64,000 nt of DNA from Primulina eburnea (lineage: Eukaryota; Streptophyta; Magnoliopsida; Lamiales; Gesneriaceae): NCBI RefSeq assembly GCF_022965805.1, contig NC_133108.1:38200051-38264050 (forward strand), read 5' to 3'. The translations under genes and the position numbers were made by a program. Below, in pieces: positions 21,201-31,841 of this stretch. How positions within the stretch are numbered: position 1 is the first letter of the stretch; each line of letters opens with the position of its first letter. The notes under the pieces were generated by a model. It saw only the letters and a list, made by a program, of their open reading frames with translations. It ran no database searches and had not been told where the DNA came from.

Positions 21201-23811
21201 GTGAACTGAATGTCAAGGTTGTCATCACATTAAATTCCGATTTCTTGGTTATTCTAGAGAATGAGAAACAGATGATCTTATCTCCTCGTATGTGCTATCA
21301 AAATTTCTGGTTCTCTTGAATGATTTTTTGCATTAGTCTTAGAAATAATGTTGTTAATGATACAGATGTGGGAAATGTAGGCTTAAAGAATAATGAGAGA
21401 TTAGGAAGAAAAGAGTAGAGGGGGGTAAATAAAATGTAAAGGAGAGAGTTAGGATTCATTCTGTTACTTCGAGTAATTAAACCACCTTTTGCTGGGAAGA
21501 CAGGGAGATATATTGTACAGAGATTACTCTTGGGAGAGTAATTCCATTATTGTTCCGTATTTCTTGTTTTACGTACTGAATTGTTTTTTATTCAATTGGT
21601 GACTGTAACAGTCATGAAATGAGTTTATGAAATTAATGATTGGTTTCATAACTTTATCAGGGTGATAATCTTCTTTTTTTGTTATTAACCAGATGATTTC
21701 AGTTATGGACCCATTGGCATGGTGGGAGTTGCTGTTGTTTTTCAGTGATTTACTTGCTTAGCTTCTAAAAGATTATGTCTCTCTTAATAGGCATCTCAGC
21801 ACTAACTTCCCATTGGTCATGTTTTTCCTGATTTTTATGTATTCTAAACAATGGTCATATATGCATGGAACTGTATATTTCTCACGCCATTCTGTATTTA
21901 TAGGAAACTGCTAGTTTAGATATTTACTAACTCAAAATGCAACTTTCTCAGCTGACTTGTCTTGATCAGTGGGCTTTGGTCGAAAGAGACCATGCCAACT
22001 CATTAACCTTGGTCATCCAAGATCTGCAAGCTGGTATCATCCGTATACCAGTCACTGGAGGAGCAAGGGTATTTCAGCTGATTAGCTCATCATATTCAAT
22101 TTTATAAAGCAAAAGTCATTAAAATCAATCTATTCTTTTACAGGGAGATATTGAAACTATTAAGGCAGCTGTATGCTCTGTTGTTGATGTGATGCAGGCT
22201 ATAGGATCCTCTTTATGTTCCATTATCTCACAGGTGAGACAACTTTCGGCATCATGTTATACCTTTTAATGCATAAAAGGAGAATATTATTGCTTTGTGT
22301 ACGTTTATCTTATGTCACATCCTGATGGCGTGATTCACCATGAGAAGAATTTTACTAATTGTAAATATTCCCCAGATTCTACCTCTATTCAAGTGTATGT
22401 TTTATAGATAGGTGACCGAAGGAACTCATCAGGAATATGCATTAATCACTTAAGCTATTCCTCAATATTGTAATGCAGTAACTGATTTAAAATTATGAAG
22501 ATGAATTGGATGGATAAGAATTTATTTTTTCCTTTATGTGATTGCAATATATTTATGTTTTTACCAAATTTTTGGATGTTTTATGCCGACATTTGTGTGG
22601 TAAGCTCGACCAGCTACCTAAGCTGGCATTTTAGGCTCTTATTACTGATTTTGAAGTTGTGGAGCCTTTATTCGTGAATGGATTGTTTACTTGCTTTAGT
22701 CAATGGATGGTATGTTTAGTTGACGGGGTCCCATCCAGTGTATCAACGATTAAGAATGCTATAGCAGAAGAATAGATGAGTCATTTATGTGGTTGTCGTA
22801 TTATTTTCCAGTGTATCTTTGAGTCGTTAACTTGAGTTGTAAGATGACATTATCATTGTCGTGGTACATATTGATTCGTACTAGTCATTGACGTTGAGAA
22901 GGTATTGAAACTTTGTGACTATATTTGATTCACTGAAATTTAATTGATTCACAAAAGTTAACGAGATTGGTGAGTCGTTGTTCTTCATGAGACCAATCTT
23001 GAGGAGTCTATTACTACATTGATGTTTGTGGATAACATTATTTAAACGAACCACCCTTAAGATCTCAATTGTACCATACAGATGGAGGGGAGGAATTCCT
23101 TGGTTTCCCAAGTTGCTGATATAGCAGCACAAGAAAGAGCAATGCTTGATGAATGTGAATCACTAATGAGCATCACAACTGCATTTCAGGTGAGGATATA
23201 GAATTTTCTGTACGAGAACAAATAAAATATCTATCTATTTTACCGTTCTCTTGTTTGACTCTTCTACTCGTGTATATAAGTTGACGAGACTCAAGGATAT
23301 TAATCGTGGTATGTAGAATTTGGAGTTCCATGTAATACTTTTTCTTAACTTCTTCATTAGAGCTCGGTATGCAAAAAGAGGTCTAGGCTGCTTCATATTT
23401 CACTTTTTTTTTTTTATATTAGATTAGCAGTTTCCCTAGCGTGCATTGCTCAAAATCCTCCAATAACATGTCACCATCTGTTTCGTTTTGTTTTCACATT
23501 TTTAATATTGATGTTTATTTCCGTCCGTCGGTTATTTCCCACAGAACTATAAAGTATATTTTAGACGTCTAATAGATACTCAGGAATGGTAACAAGAAGC
23601 ATTCTCAGGGTCTTGCTAAAGAGACATCACATATTATGTTACTTGTGTTTCTGAGGTTTTATTTGTTATTTGACGTTTCTTGGCAAGGATTAGTATTTGG
23701 TATATGGAATTGAATGTACATGAGCAGGTGGAAGAATACAGCCTGAGAACCCAAATATTTCAGTCGAGACAAGCTTTGGGAAACGGCGAATCATCGATAT
23801 TTGGATTTTAA
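12236..23811 (+). CDS. AUG8: QWRF-family augmin subunit, AUG8-like
   Basis: This microtubule-binding protein belongs to the QWRF/DUF566 family (AUG8, EDE1), which recruits augmin for microtubule-dependent nucleation in spindle, phragmoplast and cortical arrays. Six in-phase coding exons were read: 12236-13510, 13882-14001, 21952-22068, 22144-22233, 23082-23189 and 23728-23811, giving 597 aa. All introns are GT-AG. Exon 1 encodes a Ser/Pro/Arg-rich basic region ([11 protein letters not shown], a TPVQD segment, RKPTPER) and ends with [17 protein letters not shown], the family motif with QWRY at residues 405-408. Exons 2-6 encode the conserved helical part ([43 protein letters not shown]). The ATG at 12236 is the first in-frame one after the leader acceptor. 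The second coding intron is 7950 bp and full of transposons. Assignment to AUG8 rather than EDE1 rests on remembered N-terminal similarity. Confidence 0.88.
14591..17145 (-). mobile_element. PIF/Harbinger DNA transposon in the AUG8-like intron
   Basis: The element contains a three-exon DDE transposase on the minus strand. The ends carry inverted GTGTTTGGTG/CACCAAACA words, and TAA occurs just outside both (14588-14590 and 17146-17148), matching the 3-bp TWA target preference of this superfamily. A second pair of similar words occurs near 14694 and 17190 (GTGTTTGGTGAG and GGTACCAAACG), so the right end could be about 17195. The Myb-like second protein of autonomous PIF elements was not found, so mobility would need it from elsewhere. 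Confidence 0.75.
14798..16266 (-). CDS. PIF/Harbinger transposase (DDE_Tnp_4), apparently intact
   Basis: Three minus-strand exons (16266-15745, 15633-15408, 15261-14798) with canonical GT-AG introns join in frame into 403 aa. The N-terminal part holds the helical region ([34 protein letters not shown], then ETWKWFK). The catalytic domain follows: LGALDGTYV (first Asp, residue 181), [18 protein letters not shown] (second Asp, 256) and [15 protein letters not shown] (Glu 305), a DD48E-like spacing at the second interval. The tail is acidic (DEENEDPH). The enzyme would cut and paste the element in the nucleus. No stop or frameshift was found, which suggests recent insertion; expression is unknown. 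It lies antisense within the AUG8-like gene's intron. Confidence 0.85.
17196..17747. other. Intronic segment, no recognised feature
   Basis: Part of the long AUG8-like intron. Short fragments look as if they were once coding, but no family was recognised. Confidence 0.4.
17748..18247 (-). repeat. Copia LTR, minus orientation
   Basis: On the minus strand it begins TGTGTGGAGATCTGTTTG and ends GTGAGACCAACA. It matches the direct LTR at 19707-20040 for most of its length, including the GTCGACAAAGAAGTTAATAG block, but has about 165 extra bases near its 3' part. These extra bases include a GTGGAAAACCCCTAA word that recurs at about 19655. It follows the RNase H remnant, so it acts as the 3' LTR of that piece. 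Confidence 0.75.
18260..18745 (-). pseudogene. Copia RNase H fragment
   Basis: The minus-strand frame at 18745-18404 reads [38 protein letters not shown], then [14 protein letters not shown] and [11 protein letters not shown], the Ty1/Copia RNase H signature. The first Asp (DYAGD), the Glu of TKEAEY and the Asp of CDSQS are present. The upstream part of pol is missing: the frame breaks near 18730, where plus-strand gag zinc-knuckle sequence begins. The 3' end decays before the LTR. Confidence 0.8.
18731..19667 (+). pseudogene. Copia zinc knuckle, protease and integrase fragment
   Basis: The plus strand reads a [14 protein letters not shown] zinc-knuckle remnant at about 18731. It is followed by a protease ([16 protein letters not shown], then [15 protein letters not shown]; frame 18876-19139), where the catalytic DSG is intact. 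GAG-pre-integrase and integrase follow in another frame (19158-19667: [56 protein letters not shown]). A TGA or frameshift separates protease from integrase, and a stop precedes the protease ATG. Integrase is cut just after its second Asp motif, where LTR sequence begins. Confidence 0.8.
19707..20040 (+). repeat. Copia LTR, plus orientation
   Basis: Begins TGTGTGGAGATGTGTTTG and ends GTGGGACCAACA, followed two bases later by a primer-binding site, so it acts as a 5' LTR. It carries a TATAAATA box at about 19908 and an upstream palindromic ATACGCATTTTTAATGCGTAT near 19857-19877. It is about 165 bp shorter than the inverted copy. Confidence 0.8.
20043..20054 (+). other. Copia primer-binding site (initiator tRNA-Met type)
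   Basis: TGGTATCAGAGC is the standard complement to the 3' end of plant initiator tRNA-Met, used to prime minus-strand synthesis in Copia elements. It lies immediately after the direct LTR. Confidence 0.85.
20190..20710 (+). pseudogene. Copia gag fragment fused to inverted LTR sequence
   Basis: The reading frame from 20241 has the Copia gag (UBN2-like) pattern: [79 protein letters not shown]. Recognisable sequence starts slightly upstream (KFNGSNF-like). After residue D-Q the frame runs into about 50 bp matching LTR sequence in the opposite orientation (GCCCCACCTATTAACTTC), so the gag is truncated by the rearrangement and its zinc knuckle is found instead at 18731. Confidence 0.8.
20764..20890. 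repeat. Tandem duplication of about 59 bp plus linker
   Basis: AATGATATTGGCAGTGAGAA, continuing to AGTAGTTTTAAGAGTAGAAAA, occurs twice in direct orientation (about 20765 and 20832) with one visible mismatch. It lies immediately after the Copia rearrangement, in the AUG8-like intron. Confidence 0.85.
20891..21951. other. Remaining intronic sequence of the AUG8-like gene
   Basis: Mostly T-rich intron sequence up to the acceptor TTTCTCAG at 21951. No other feature was recognised. Confidence 0.5.
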
Positions 23812-24159
23812 ATCGTTCAAGAGTCGAAATGTGATGCTCACAGTTTTAGCTTCGTCTCATTGTCCATGAATCGAGTGGAGGACTATGGTAACAATTTCTT
23901 TGTGATTGTATATTGATTTTACTTTCCTCATTTGGTTTCTTGTCAATTTTTAATAGTTTAGTTTTATTTAGAGCTGATAAACTGTTTTTCCGCTTGATTT
24001 TTGTTCTTGGTCTGCAGGCTCAAGCGTGCCTTTATTCTTTCCCCACATTTTATTTGTAAACCAATGCACAAGCAAATGTCCGAGAAAGTGTCGAAACATA
24101 GCCTGTTTTGAGGCATTTTGTCGGGGCCGGTCCTGGGTTCTGTAGGGTGCGGTGTGGAA

Positions 24160-25000
24160 AAAATCCAGCACTTTGTACTCGTATAAAAAATTTATAAAAT
24201 CAATACTTTGAAGATAATTCGGTAAATTTGCTTTAAATCAAGATGTTTGCTGCACATGTTTTTTTCGAATGAAAATCGATTCAAAAAATAAAAAATATAT
24301 ATTAATATATGATATTTGAATATCAATTATTTCATATTTAATACTAATATATGATTTTTTAGTATTTAATCATGTATAACAAATGCTGATATTAATGAAA
24401 AATTTGTCATTTAGAATGAAAATCGCGACAAAACATTGAAAATATGTTACTAATATATGGTACAAGAAGAATGTTATATTTAAATAAAAAAACTGCTTAA
24501 CATTAAAAAATCGCTTAGACGTCTGCCTTAGATATAAAGTGATTTTTATTTATTTTTATTTTAAATATTTTTTAAAAAATACATTTCATAGATAAAATAA
24601 GTAGCATATTTTATCGTTTTAAGGGTGTGTTTGGTTGAGTGGATTAACTAAGGATAGATTATAGTCCAATATTTATCGTTAAAATTTTAAGTTGTTTTAA
24701 TAATCATTTTGACCCGGTTTAACATCCAATTTTATGGATAATTTGACAATTAAGAGGCCTAATTTGTCAAATCTTCCCTCTTGGTCAGGTCCCGCCTGTG
24801 ATTGTAGAGCTAATAAAATGCATTCGTCAATTTAATTTCTCATATTTTATAACTGAGTTTGATTATCAAAATTTAATAAATAAAATATCTTATATAATCA
24901 GACTGAATTTTAAATAAAATCAGATATATAAATTCAGAAATGGGATGCCCAATTATGTGTCGTCTCCATATATTTTAGAAGTTAAAACATTGAAATTAAA
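24160..25000. other. AT-rich intergenic region
   Basis: Low-complexity sequence downstream of the AUG8-like gene. A GGGTGTGTTTGGTTGAG word at about 24624 looks like the end of a Tourist-type MITE, but I could not find its partner. No coding signal. Confidence 0.4.
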
Positions 25001-25009
25001 CTATATATA

Positions 25010-25145
25010 AATTAATTCAATTAGCACGTTTTTCAACTAGACAATACCTAAAATTATATTACAATACGTTCTGTATAGAAACAATTTACGCCCACCGTGG
25101 GATTCGAACCCTATACTTATGCACTTACCAATTGAGCTAGACATA
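25010..25145 (-). mobile_element. Possible tRNA-derived SINE or tRNA relic
   Basis: The minus strand has TAGCTCAATTGGTAAG (A-box-like, about 25137-25122) and GGTTCGAATCCCACGGTGGG (B box and T arm, about 25109-25090). The anticodon region between them is too short for a full tRNA, so a functional tRNA gene is unlikely; a SINE head is the simplest reading. The body and tail are not defined. Confidence 0.45.
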
Positions 25146-25177
25146 TAACTATTAATTATCTCAAGATTTTTCTATTA

Positions 25178-25516
25178 AGACATCGTTTGGTTTGTGGTAT
25201 GTGATAAATAGTATGAAAATAAGTAATATTTTTGAATAATAAAATATATAAAAATGATAGTTAATATAATATTTGATTTGATTGGTTAAATTTGAGATAA
25301 TGTGATATTAACTTTTTGTCCTTTCGAAAATGTTAATAAAATATTTATAATATTATTTATTAAGAGTAATATTGTAATTTCAATTCAATGATTTGATTGA
25401 CATTAGATAAATGATTGATTATTTGATTGGTAGATAAATAAATAATATGATGCATCAAACATGATATTAGATTGAATAAAAATGTAGACAAATAATTTAA
25501 CGAATCAAACTGTACT
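25178..25516. mobile_element. Tourist-like MITE
   Basis: The element is 339 bp, flanked by TTA on both sides (25175-25177 and 25517-25519). Its ends are imperfect inverted repeats: AGACATCGTTTGGTTTG on the left, and AGTACAGTTTGATTCG reading in from the right. It is AT-rich and noncoding, as expected for a PIF/Harbinger-derived MITE. Confidence 0.65.
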
Positions 25517-25570
25517 TTAAATAGTATATATAACAAAGCATAATAAATGGGGCCCCGCCCTTATCCGGCG

Positions 25571-26304
25571 GTAGGGATGTAAACAAACCAAACCGTTCGC
25601 AAGCTATTCGGAGCTCGGCTCGATAAAAAGCTTGTTTGAGTTCGTTTGTTAATCATATCAAACCAAACTCAAGCTCGATTTTGATCTCGACAACTTAATC
25701 AAACCAAGCTCAAGCCTAAGCGAATTCGGCTCGTGAGCTCGCAAACATGTTCGTTAATAGGCTCGCGAGCTCGAACTCGGCTCGTTTAGGTCGCTCGTCA
25801 GCTCGAGCTTGACTCATTTGTTGAGTTGACAAATAAAAATATTAGTATTAATAAAAGTTAAATTTTTATGTCTAATATAAAATTAATTCATAGATATATT
25901 TAATTTTAACAAGCTCGAATCAAGCTCAAATTCGAGCTCAATTGTATGTTTTACGAGCTCGAAAACGAGCCAAGCTCAAGTCAGGCTTGTTAAAGATGAT
26001 AAACGAGCTATTAATAAACCAAGCTCGAGCCCGGCTTGATTAACATGATAAACGAGCTTTTTAACGAGTCGAACTCGAGCTTTTCACAAGTTTAGTAATT
26101 TCAAGACAAGTCGAATTCTAGCCTGATGATAAAAGCTCGAATAAAGCTCGAGCTTGAGCTCGAGCTCTATCAATCTTAAACGAGCCAAACTCAAGCCAGA
26201 TGATAAAAGCTCGAATCAAGCTCGAGCTCGAGCTCGAATTAATCTTAAACGAGCCAAGCTCAAGCCTGATACTGTTCGGCTTGGTTTGGATCATTTACAT
26301 CCCT
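25571..26304. mobile_element. hAT-like MITE, GAGCTCG-rich, with 8-bp target duplication
   Basis: This 734 bp element begins GTAGGGATGTAAACAAACC and ends GGATCATTTACATCCCT, imperfect inverted repeats. It is flanked by a perfect 8-bp direct repeat, ATCCGGCG (25563-25570 and 26305-26312), as hAT transposition leaves. The arms consist of repeated GAGCTCG/AAGCTCG words, largely self-complementary, so the single strand could form a long imperfect hairpin. No coding capacity. Confidence 0.85.
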
Positions 26305-27125
26305 ATCCGGCGGGAGCCCTGTGGGGCGGTACCACACTTAGGTTGCCCTGCATTTTGTATTATCAGTATAAAACATATTCAACTGTCATTTTTTGAATTT
26401 GTGAACAAATATTGAGCTTGTTAACATCTAAAATTTAAATAAAGAAAATCAACAGACGAGCCCAATGACTAAATTGTGTAGCTCTTGAAGAGACATGGCT
26501 GCAATCTTTGCTCTAAACTAAAGCATGCTAAGGCCATCTGCATCCCGTAAATCTGTTATTCAGACCACACTTTGGGGCATTGAAGCGCCTCAGTGCCCTG
26601 GAAATTCCAGGGCTGTACTGAAGGCGCTCAGGCATCTAGGCGCCCATTGGCACTGATTGACGAAAAATTGCGAGTTTTCATGATATATTGCATCCAAATG
26701 ATGTCCTTTGACATTTTTCATCATACTTTTGGATGAAAAAACACCTTATATATGAAATAATATTTCCCTAATGATTGAGATTTATAAATACATGATCAAA
26801 AACAACAAGAAAACACTTTTGATAATCAAATGTTTTGAATACAATGCATTCATTTTTCCTTCTTTTGAAAGAGAGCAAACTAAAATTTTCTAGTTATTCT
26901 TCTTATAATTTACAATGTTGTTATTGTCAGAAGAAATTATTGTATCTTGGGAAAAAATTGCCATAAACCGAAACACTAAGAGGAGACAAAATAATTCTTA
27001 AAGAGAGAGTGCTCAACACTTGCCTCAACTCAAATTCATCCAGATTTTTCTTTATCCTTCTCACGTTTCAAGGTATAATGCTACCAACAATCTTAAAAAG
27101 AAATTTTCTATCTTGAAGTTCGAAG

Positions 27126-27605
27126 ATGGCATCATCATCTACTGCAACAACTGTTCCAATAGTACAAGGGGAAAAACCAGATAAGTTCAATGGTGCAGAT
27201 TTCAAAAGATGGCAAAAGAAAATGATGTTCTATCTTACAACTCCGAGTTTGAAATTTTTTTTAAGGAGGATCCACCCACAATTGCAAATAAAGAAGTCGA
27301 TGCTAATAAGAGGCCTACCATGGATGCATGAAACTAAATTGATTTTCTTTGCATGAATACATCTTGAATCGATTAAACAATGCATTGTGCAGTGTGTATT
27401 ATCAAATCAAGACTGCGAAAAACCTTGGAAGATGTTTTATAAGCAGTCTAGGGCAAAATATGTTGGTTTCAAGAAGTTCATTGTGGGAAGATTTCTGGAC
27501 TTGAAGAAGGCGGACTCAGAATTCGAGATTTTCTTTGACTATAAATCTCCATTACAAATTATTAACAAGTTCAAGCTCAAAATGATCGTAAGTGCACTAT
27601 GCTGA
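27126..27605 (+). pseudogene. Copia gag, 5' part
   Basis: Reads MASSSTATTVPIVQGEKPDK, FNGADFKRWQKKMMFYLTTP, then in a shifted frame KKFIVGRFLDLKKADSEFE, typical of the Copia gag (UBN2) domain. Frameshifts and a stop are present, and the frame ends at the insertion at about 27606. The rest of gag resumes near 32085 (SQVQEL, then ESFQVFAIIEKIPP and KDFKNYLKHK). Confidence 0.75.
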
Positions 27606-28765
27606 TGCAAGTTATAATATAGTATATAAAAACATGGATATCGTTCCACCGAGACTATATTACACGAATATTATTTTTAGTTGTATATTCTTTAGTAAAC
27701 GATACTTTAAATTGATTTGTTAACTACTAGAATTTAAATAACTAAATGGTTCCAATGCTAATAAGTAAAACAAAATGAATATTTAAAATCAAATACGGAG
27801 TAAATTTTTTGAGAATTTCGGTTCACCTATCCTTCGTTATTTTTGGTAATTAATCTCGACTATTTTTATTTTCTTTGATAGGATTTCCTAAATAATTAAC
27901 ATTATTTCTCAAGTTATGTTAAATAATTCGGCACAATGAAATATTTAATCATTTATCAACGGTGAATTGCATGCACGATCTATGAAATTTCATAGCTTTC
28001 GACCTGTTGAACTATAACTATCAACGTGTATTTAATTTAATATGTTTATCTATACTGCATTATTAAGTATGAGACCCTTAGAGTAACTAACTTGGAGGAC
28101 ACCAAAATATTTAAATCCATAATTACTCTTTTTACCCTACCAAAAACCTCCTCAAGTCACTCCATATTTTACATAGAAAAAATCTAAACAAAACTTTTGT
28201 TTTAAACCGAACAACTATTATAAATTAAAAATAATTTTTTGTTAAATTTTTAGTATTATTTGATCAAATTAAAAATAATAATAACACATGCAATGCATGT
28301 GCATCTTAGTGTAATCGAAGAATAATCCCGAATTCTTCAAGTTGCCTCGATTCTTCTCATAAAAGATGATAATTCTTTTATCCTTCAAGTTGCTCTCCTT
28401 GCTGATAAAAACTGATTCTTCTCATAAAAGATGTGTGCTAGAGTTTTATCAAGTAGGCAACATCCAAAAAATGGAAAGAAATCGATGCTAAATGTTATCC
28501 TTCTTAGGCGTGCTAGGGCGGATGGAATTTCCCGTCCCAGGACGCTTGTCTCACAAAAACATTTTCTCGAGCGCGCTAGTGTGAGCAAAAATATCCGCCC
28601 TAGCGCGTCTGTCTCGCAAAAATCTTTCTTTTCTTTTCGCAGGAGCGCTAAAGCAGGAAAAAAATTCTGCCCTTGTGCTCTTGTCTCGAATTTTTCCTCT
28701 CGGGCTGCTAGGAAGGGCAGAAACCCCCGTCCCAGCGCACTTGACTCGGATTTCCTGTCCATATT

Positions 28766-31700
28766 TGTAAGGCCCGAGATGTTATCAATTTTATGAGACC
28801 CCGAAAAGAAAATATTATTGATGGCATTTTTGTAATTAAGTGGAAAAATACTTAATTTAAATTTGATGGCAATTTTGTAATTAAGTGGAAAATACTTGAT
28901 TTAAATTTGATGGCAATTTCGTAATTATTGAAGGGCCGATTTGAAAATATTTAAAAGTTGAGGGACTAAAGTGCGAATATGGAAAGTTGAGTGGGACACT
29001 TGTCACCACTAGACAACTTGATATATATAAATGGTCTTCATTCTTCAAGCCTTCAGCAAGGAAACAAGCGAGAGTTCCATGGAAATCCTTAAATTCCTTA
29101 CATCTTAGAAAATTGATTTTGCGAGTACCGGTGATCCGATTTTTAATCCGAGCACAGTTGTGAGTTCCCCTCGTCAAGAGCTACACAAGGACGTAAATTT
29201 TATTAAGTTTTATCTTGATTCAAAAATATGATGTTGGAGAAATTGTGATTTGATCATTATTATGTGTTCTGGGAATACTAGACATTGCATAATCGAAGTC
29301 AGATCGAAGAACAGACTGATTATAAAATTGTTATGATTTTCTGATTATACCGATTGAAAATGAGACAGATTTGGATTATGAATTGATTGTGGATTATATC
29401 AGATATGGGTTATGATTTGTAATTAATATCTGGTGATATTGTATTGACTGGGAATATCGGGATTGTGCCGTTATGTCGTTGGTTTTGAATTAAATCCAGA
29501 TTAATCAGATTCAGTGTTGAATTGAGAATGGAATATTGATATTATGATTCTCGATATTTCGTTTCAGATTTACAGAGACAGTCTTGAGTTCAGAACTGAT
29601 ATTGCTTCAGATTGAGACTATAAACGAAAGGTATAATTCATGTGACTTTGAGGGAAATACAACTCAAATGAGATTCAATTTGAGTTCCCAACAAAATCAC
29701 ATACTAGAATTTTTGTTTATCTTCTGATATGATTATGATTTGTTTATAGATTTATATTCAAATCTTTTGATATGATTATGCTTTGTTTATTGATTTATAT
29801 TCAAGCATTTAAGATAGGAGAGTCATTGGCAGATTTGTCAAACTTCTAGACGTTCGGTGTATCGACGCATAGGAGCAGACTTCCTCCGATTGTAGACATT
29901 CGATACAGACATGACCGAAGTCTAGGAATAAGACGTACCGTCACCCCGATTGGGAGGGTAGGTGACAGACAGTGACGTCTTATTCACACCGGGATCCCTA
30001 GAATTAGTGTTGAGTCGAGTCAAGACATGATTTGATTTGAATTGCATGCTTATATAGATTGGTTTCATAGATTATGGAGCCTATTGTTATTACTTTCATG
30101 CATGATTTATGATTATGTATTAGCATGCATACATGTTTTATACTGGAATTTGTTCTCACCGGAGTTTCCGGCTGTTGTTATGTCTGTATGTGTGCATAAT
30201 TTAAATTTGATGGCAATTTTGTAATTAAGTGGAAAATACTTGATTTAAATTTGATGGCAATTTCGTAATTATTGAAGGGCCGATTTGAAAATATTTAAAA
30301 GTTGAGGGACTAAAGTGCGAATATGGAAAGTTGAGTGGGACACTTGTCACCACTAGACAACTTGATATATATATAAATGGTCTTCATTCTTCAAGCCTTC
30401 AGCAAGGAAACAAGCGAGAGTTCCATGGAAATCCTTAAATTCCTTACATCTTAGAAAATTGATTTTGCGAGTACCGGTGATCCGATTTTTAATCCGAGCA
30501 CAGTTGTGAGTTCCCCTCGTCAAGAGCTACACAAGAACGTAAATTTTATTAAGTATTATCTTGATTCAAAAATATGATGTTGGAGAAATTGTGATTTGAT
30601 CATTATTATGTGTTCTGGGAATACTAGACATTGCATAATCGAAGTCAGATCGAAGAACAGACTGATTATAAAATTGTTATGATTTTCTGATTATACCGAT
30701 TGAAAATGGGACAGATTTGGATTATGAATTGATTGTGGATTATATCAGATATGGGTTATGATTTGTAATTAATATCTGGTGATATTGTATTGACGGGAAT
30801 ATCGGGATTGTGCCGTTATGTCGTTGGTTTTGAATTAAATCCAGATTAATCAGATTCAGTGTTGAATTGAGAATGGAATATTGATATTATGATTCTCGAT
30901 ATTTTGTTTCAGATTTACAGAGACAGTCTTGAGTTCAGAACTGATATTGTTCAGATTGAGACTATAAACGAAAGGTATAATTCATGTGACTTTGGGGAAA
31001 TACAACTCAAATGAGATTCAATTTGAGTTCCCAACAAAATCACATACTAGAATTTTTGTTTATCTTCTGATATGATTATGATTTGTTTATAGATTTATAT
31101 TCAAATCTTTTGATATGATTATGCTTTGTTTATTGATTTATATTCAAGCATTTAAGATAAGAGAGTCATTGGCAGATTTGTCAAACTTCTAGACGTTCGG
31201 TGTATCGACGCATAGGAGCAGACTTCCCCCGATTGTAGACATTCGATACAGACATGACCGAAGTCTAGGAATAAGACGTACCGTCACCCCGATTGGGAGG
31301 GTAGGTGACAGACAGTGACGTCCCCTAGAATTAGAGTTGAGTCGAGTCAAGACATGATTTGATTTGAATTGCATGCTTATATAGATTGGTTTCATAGATT
31401 ATGGAGCCTATTGTTATTACTTTCATGCATGATTTATGATTATGTATTAGCATGCATACATGTTTTATACTGGGATTTGTTCTCACCGGAGTTTCCGGCT
31501 GTTGTTATGTCTGTATGTGTGCATAACAACAGGTGGGGCATGATCTGGGTCACGACAGAGATGAGATCGAGATAGCGTGGTGACTTCGGGCACAGAAGAT
31601 CACTAGTGGTTTCATATTAGACTTGTACTACTCGTAGATTGTAGTTGTATTAAACACTAGTTTGGATGAATGTATTAGAACAAGATATGTACTTATGCTT

Positions 31701-31841
31701 GTTGTAATTAAATAAAGAAAGATCTTATGCTTAGTTCATATACATTTGATTTAATGTGAAAAGCAAAAAAAATTTGACCCATATTTTATAATAAAGATCC
31801 AATTATCCCAAAGGAATTGAGTTAGAGCCCGGGTCCCCACA
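28766..31841 (+). mobile_element. Solo LTR of a Gypsy-type family, with internal duplication
   Basis: Starts TGTAAGGCCCGAGATG and ends CCCGGGTCCCCACA. It is flanked by ATATT (28761-28765) and ACATT (31842-31846), a 5-bp duplication with one mismatch. The same terminal words bound the elements at 54603-56633 (inverted) and 60032-61852. Its length is inflated to 3.08 kb by a 1.34 kb tandem duplication; without it the LTR would be about 1.74 kb. No internal region or partner LTR is present. Confidence 0.75.
28854..31526. repeat. 1.34 kb tandem duplication inside the solo LTR
   Basis: Copy 1 is 28854-30197 and copy 2 is 30198-31526. Both start AATTTAAATTTGATGGCAAT and run to TGTATGTGTGCATAA. They differ by few substitutions and small indels, such as a 16-base deletion near 31326 in copy 2. 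A shorter repeat (AATTTGATGGCAATTTTGTA) also occurs two to three times at the start of each copy and may have seeded the unequal exchange. Confidence 0.95.

Noticed and set aside
25085..25145. Functional tRNA gene on the minus strand
   Set aside because: A and B boxes are present, but the segment between them is too short for an anticodon arm; more likely a SINE or relic.
28385..28796. Opposed frames of 125 and 121 codons
   Set aside because: They lie over the GC-rich repeated units of an LTR-like insertion; composition follows the repeats and no domain is recognised.
31369..31575. 68-codon frame repeated nearly identically at 30042-30224
   Set aside because: Both lie in the duplicated part of the solo LTR, so the similarity reflects the duplication and not a conserved protein.
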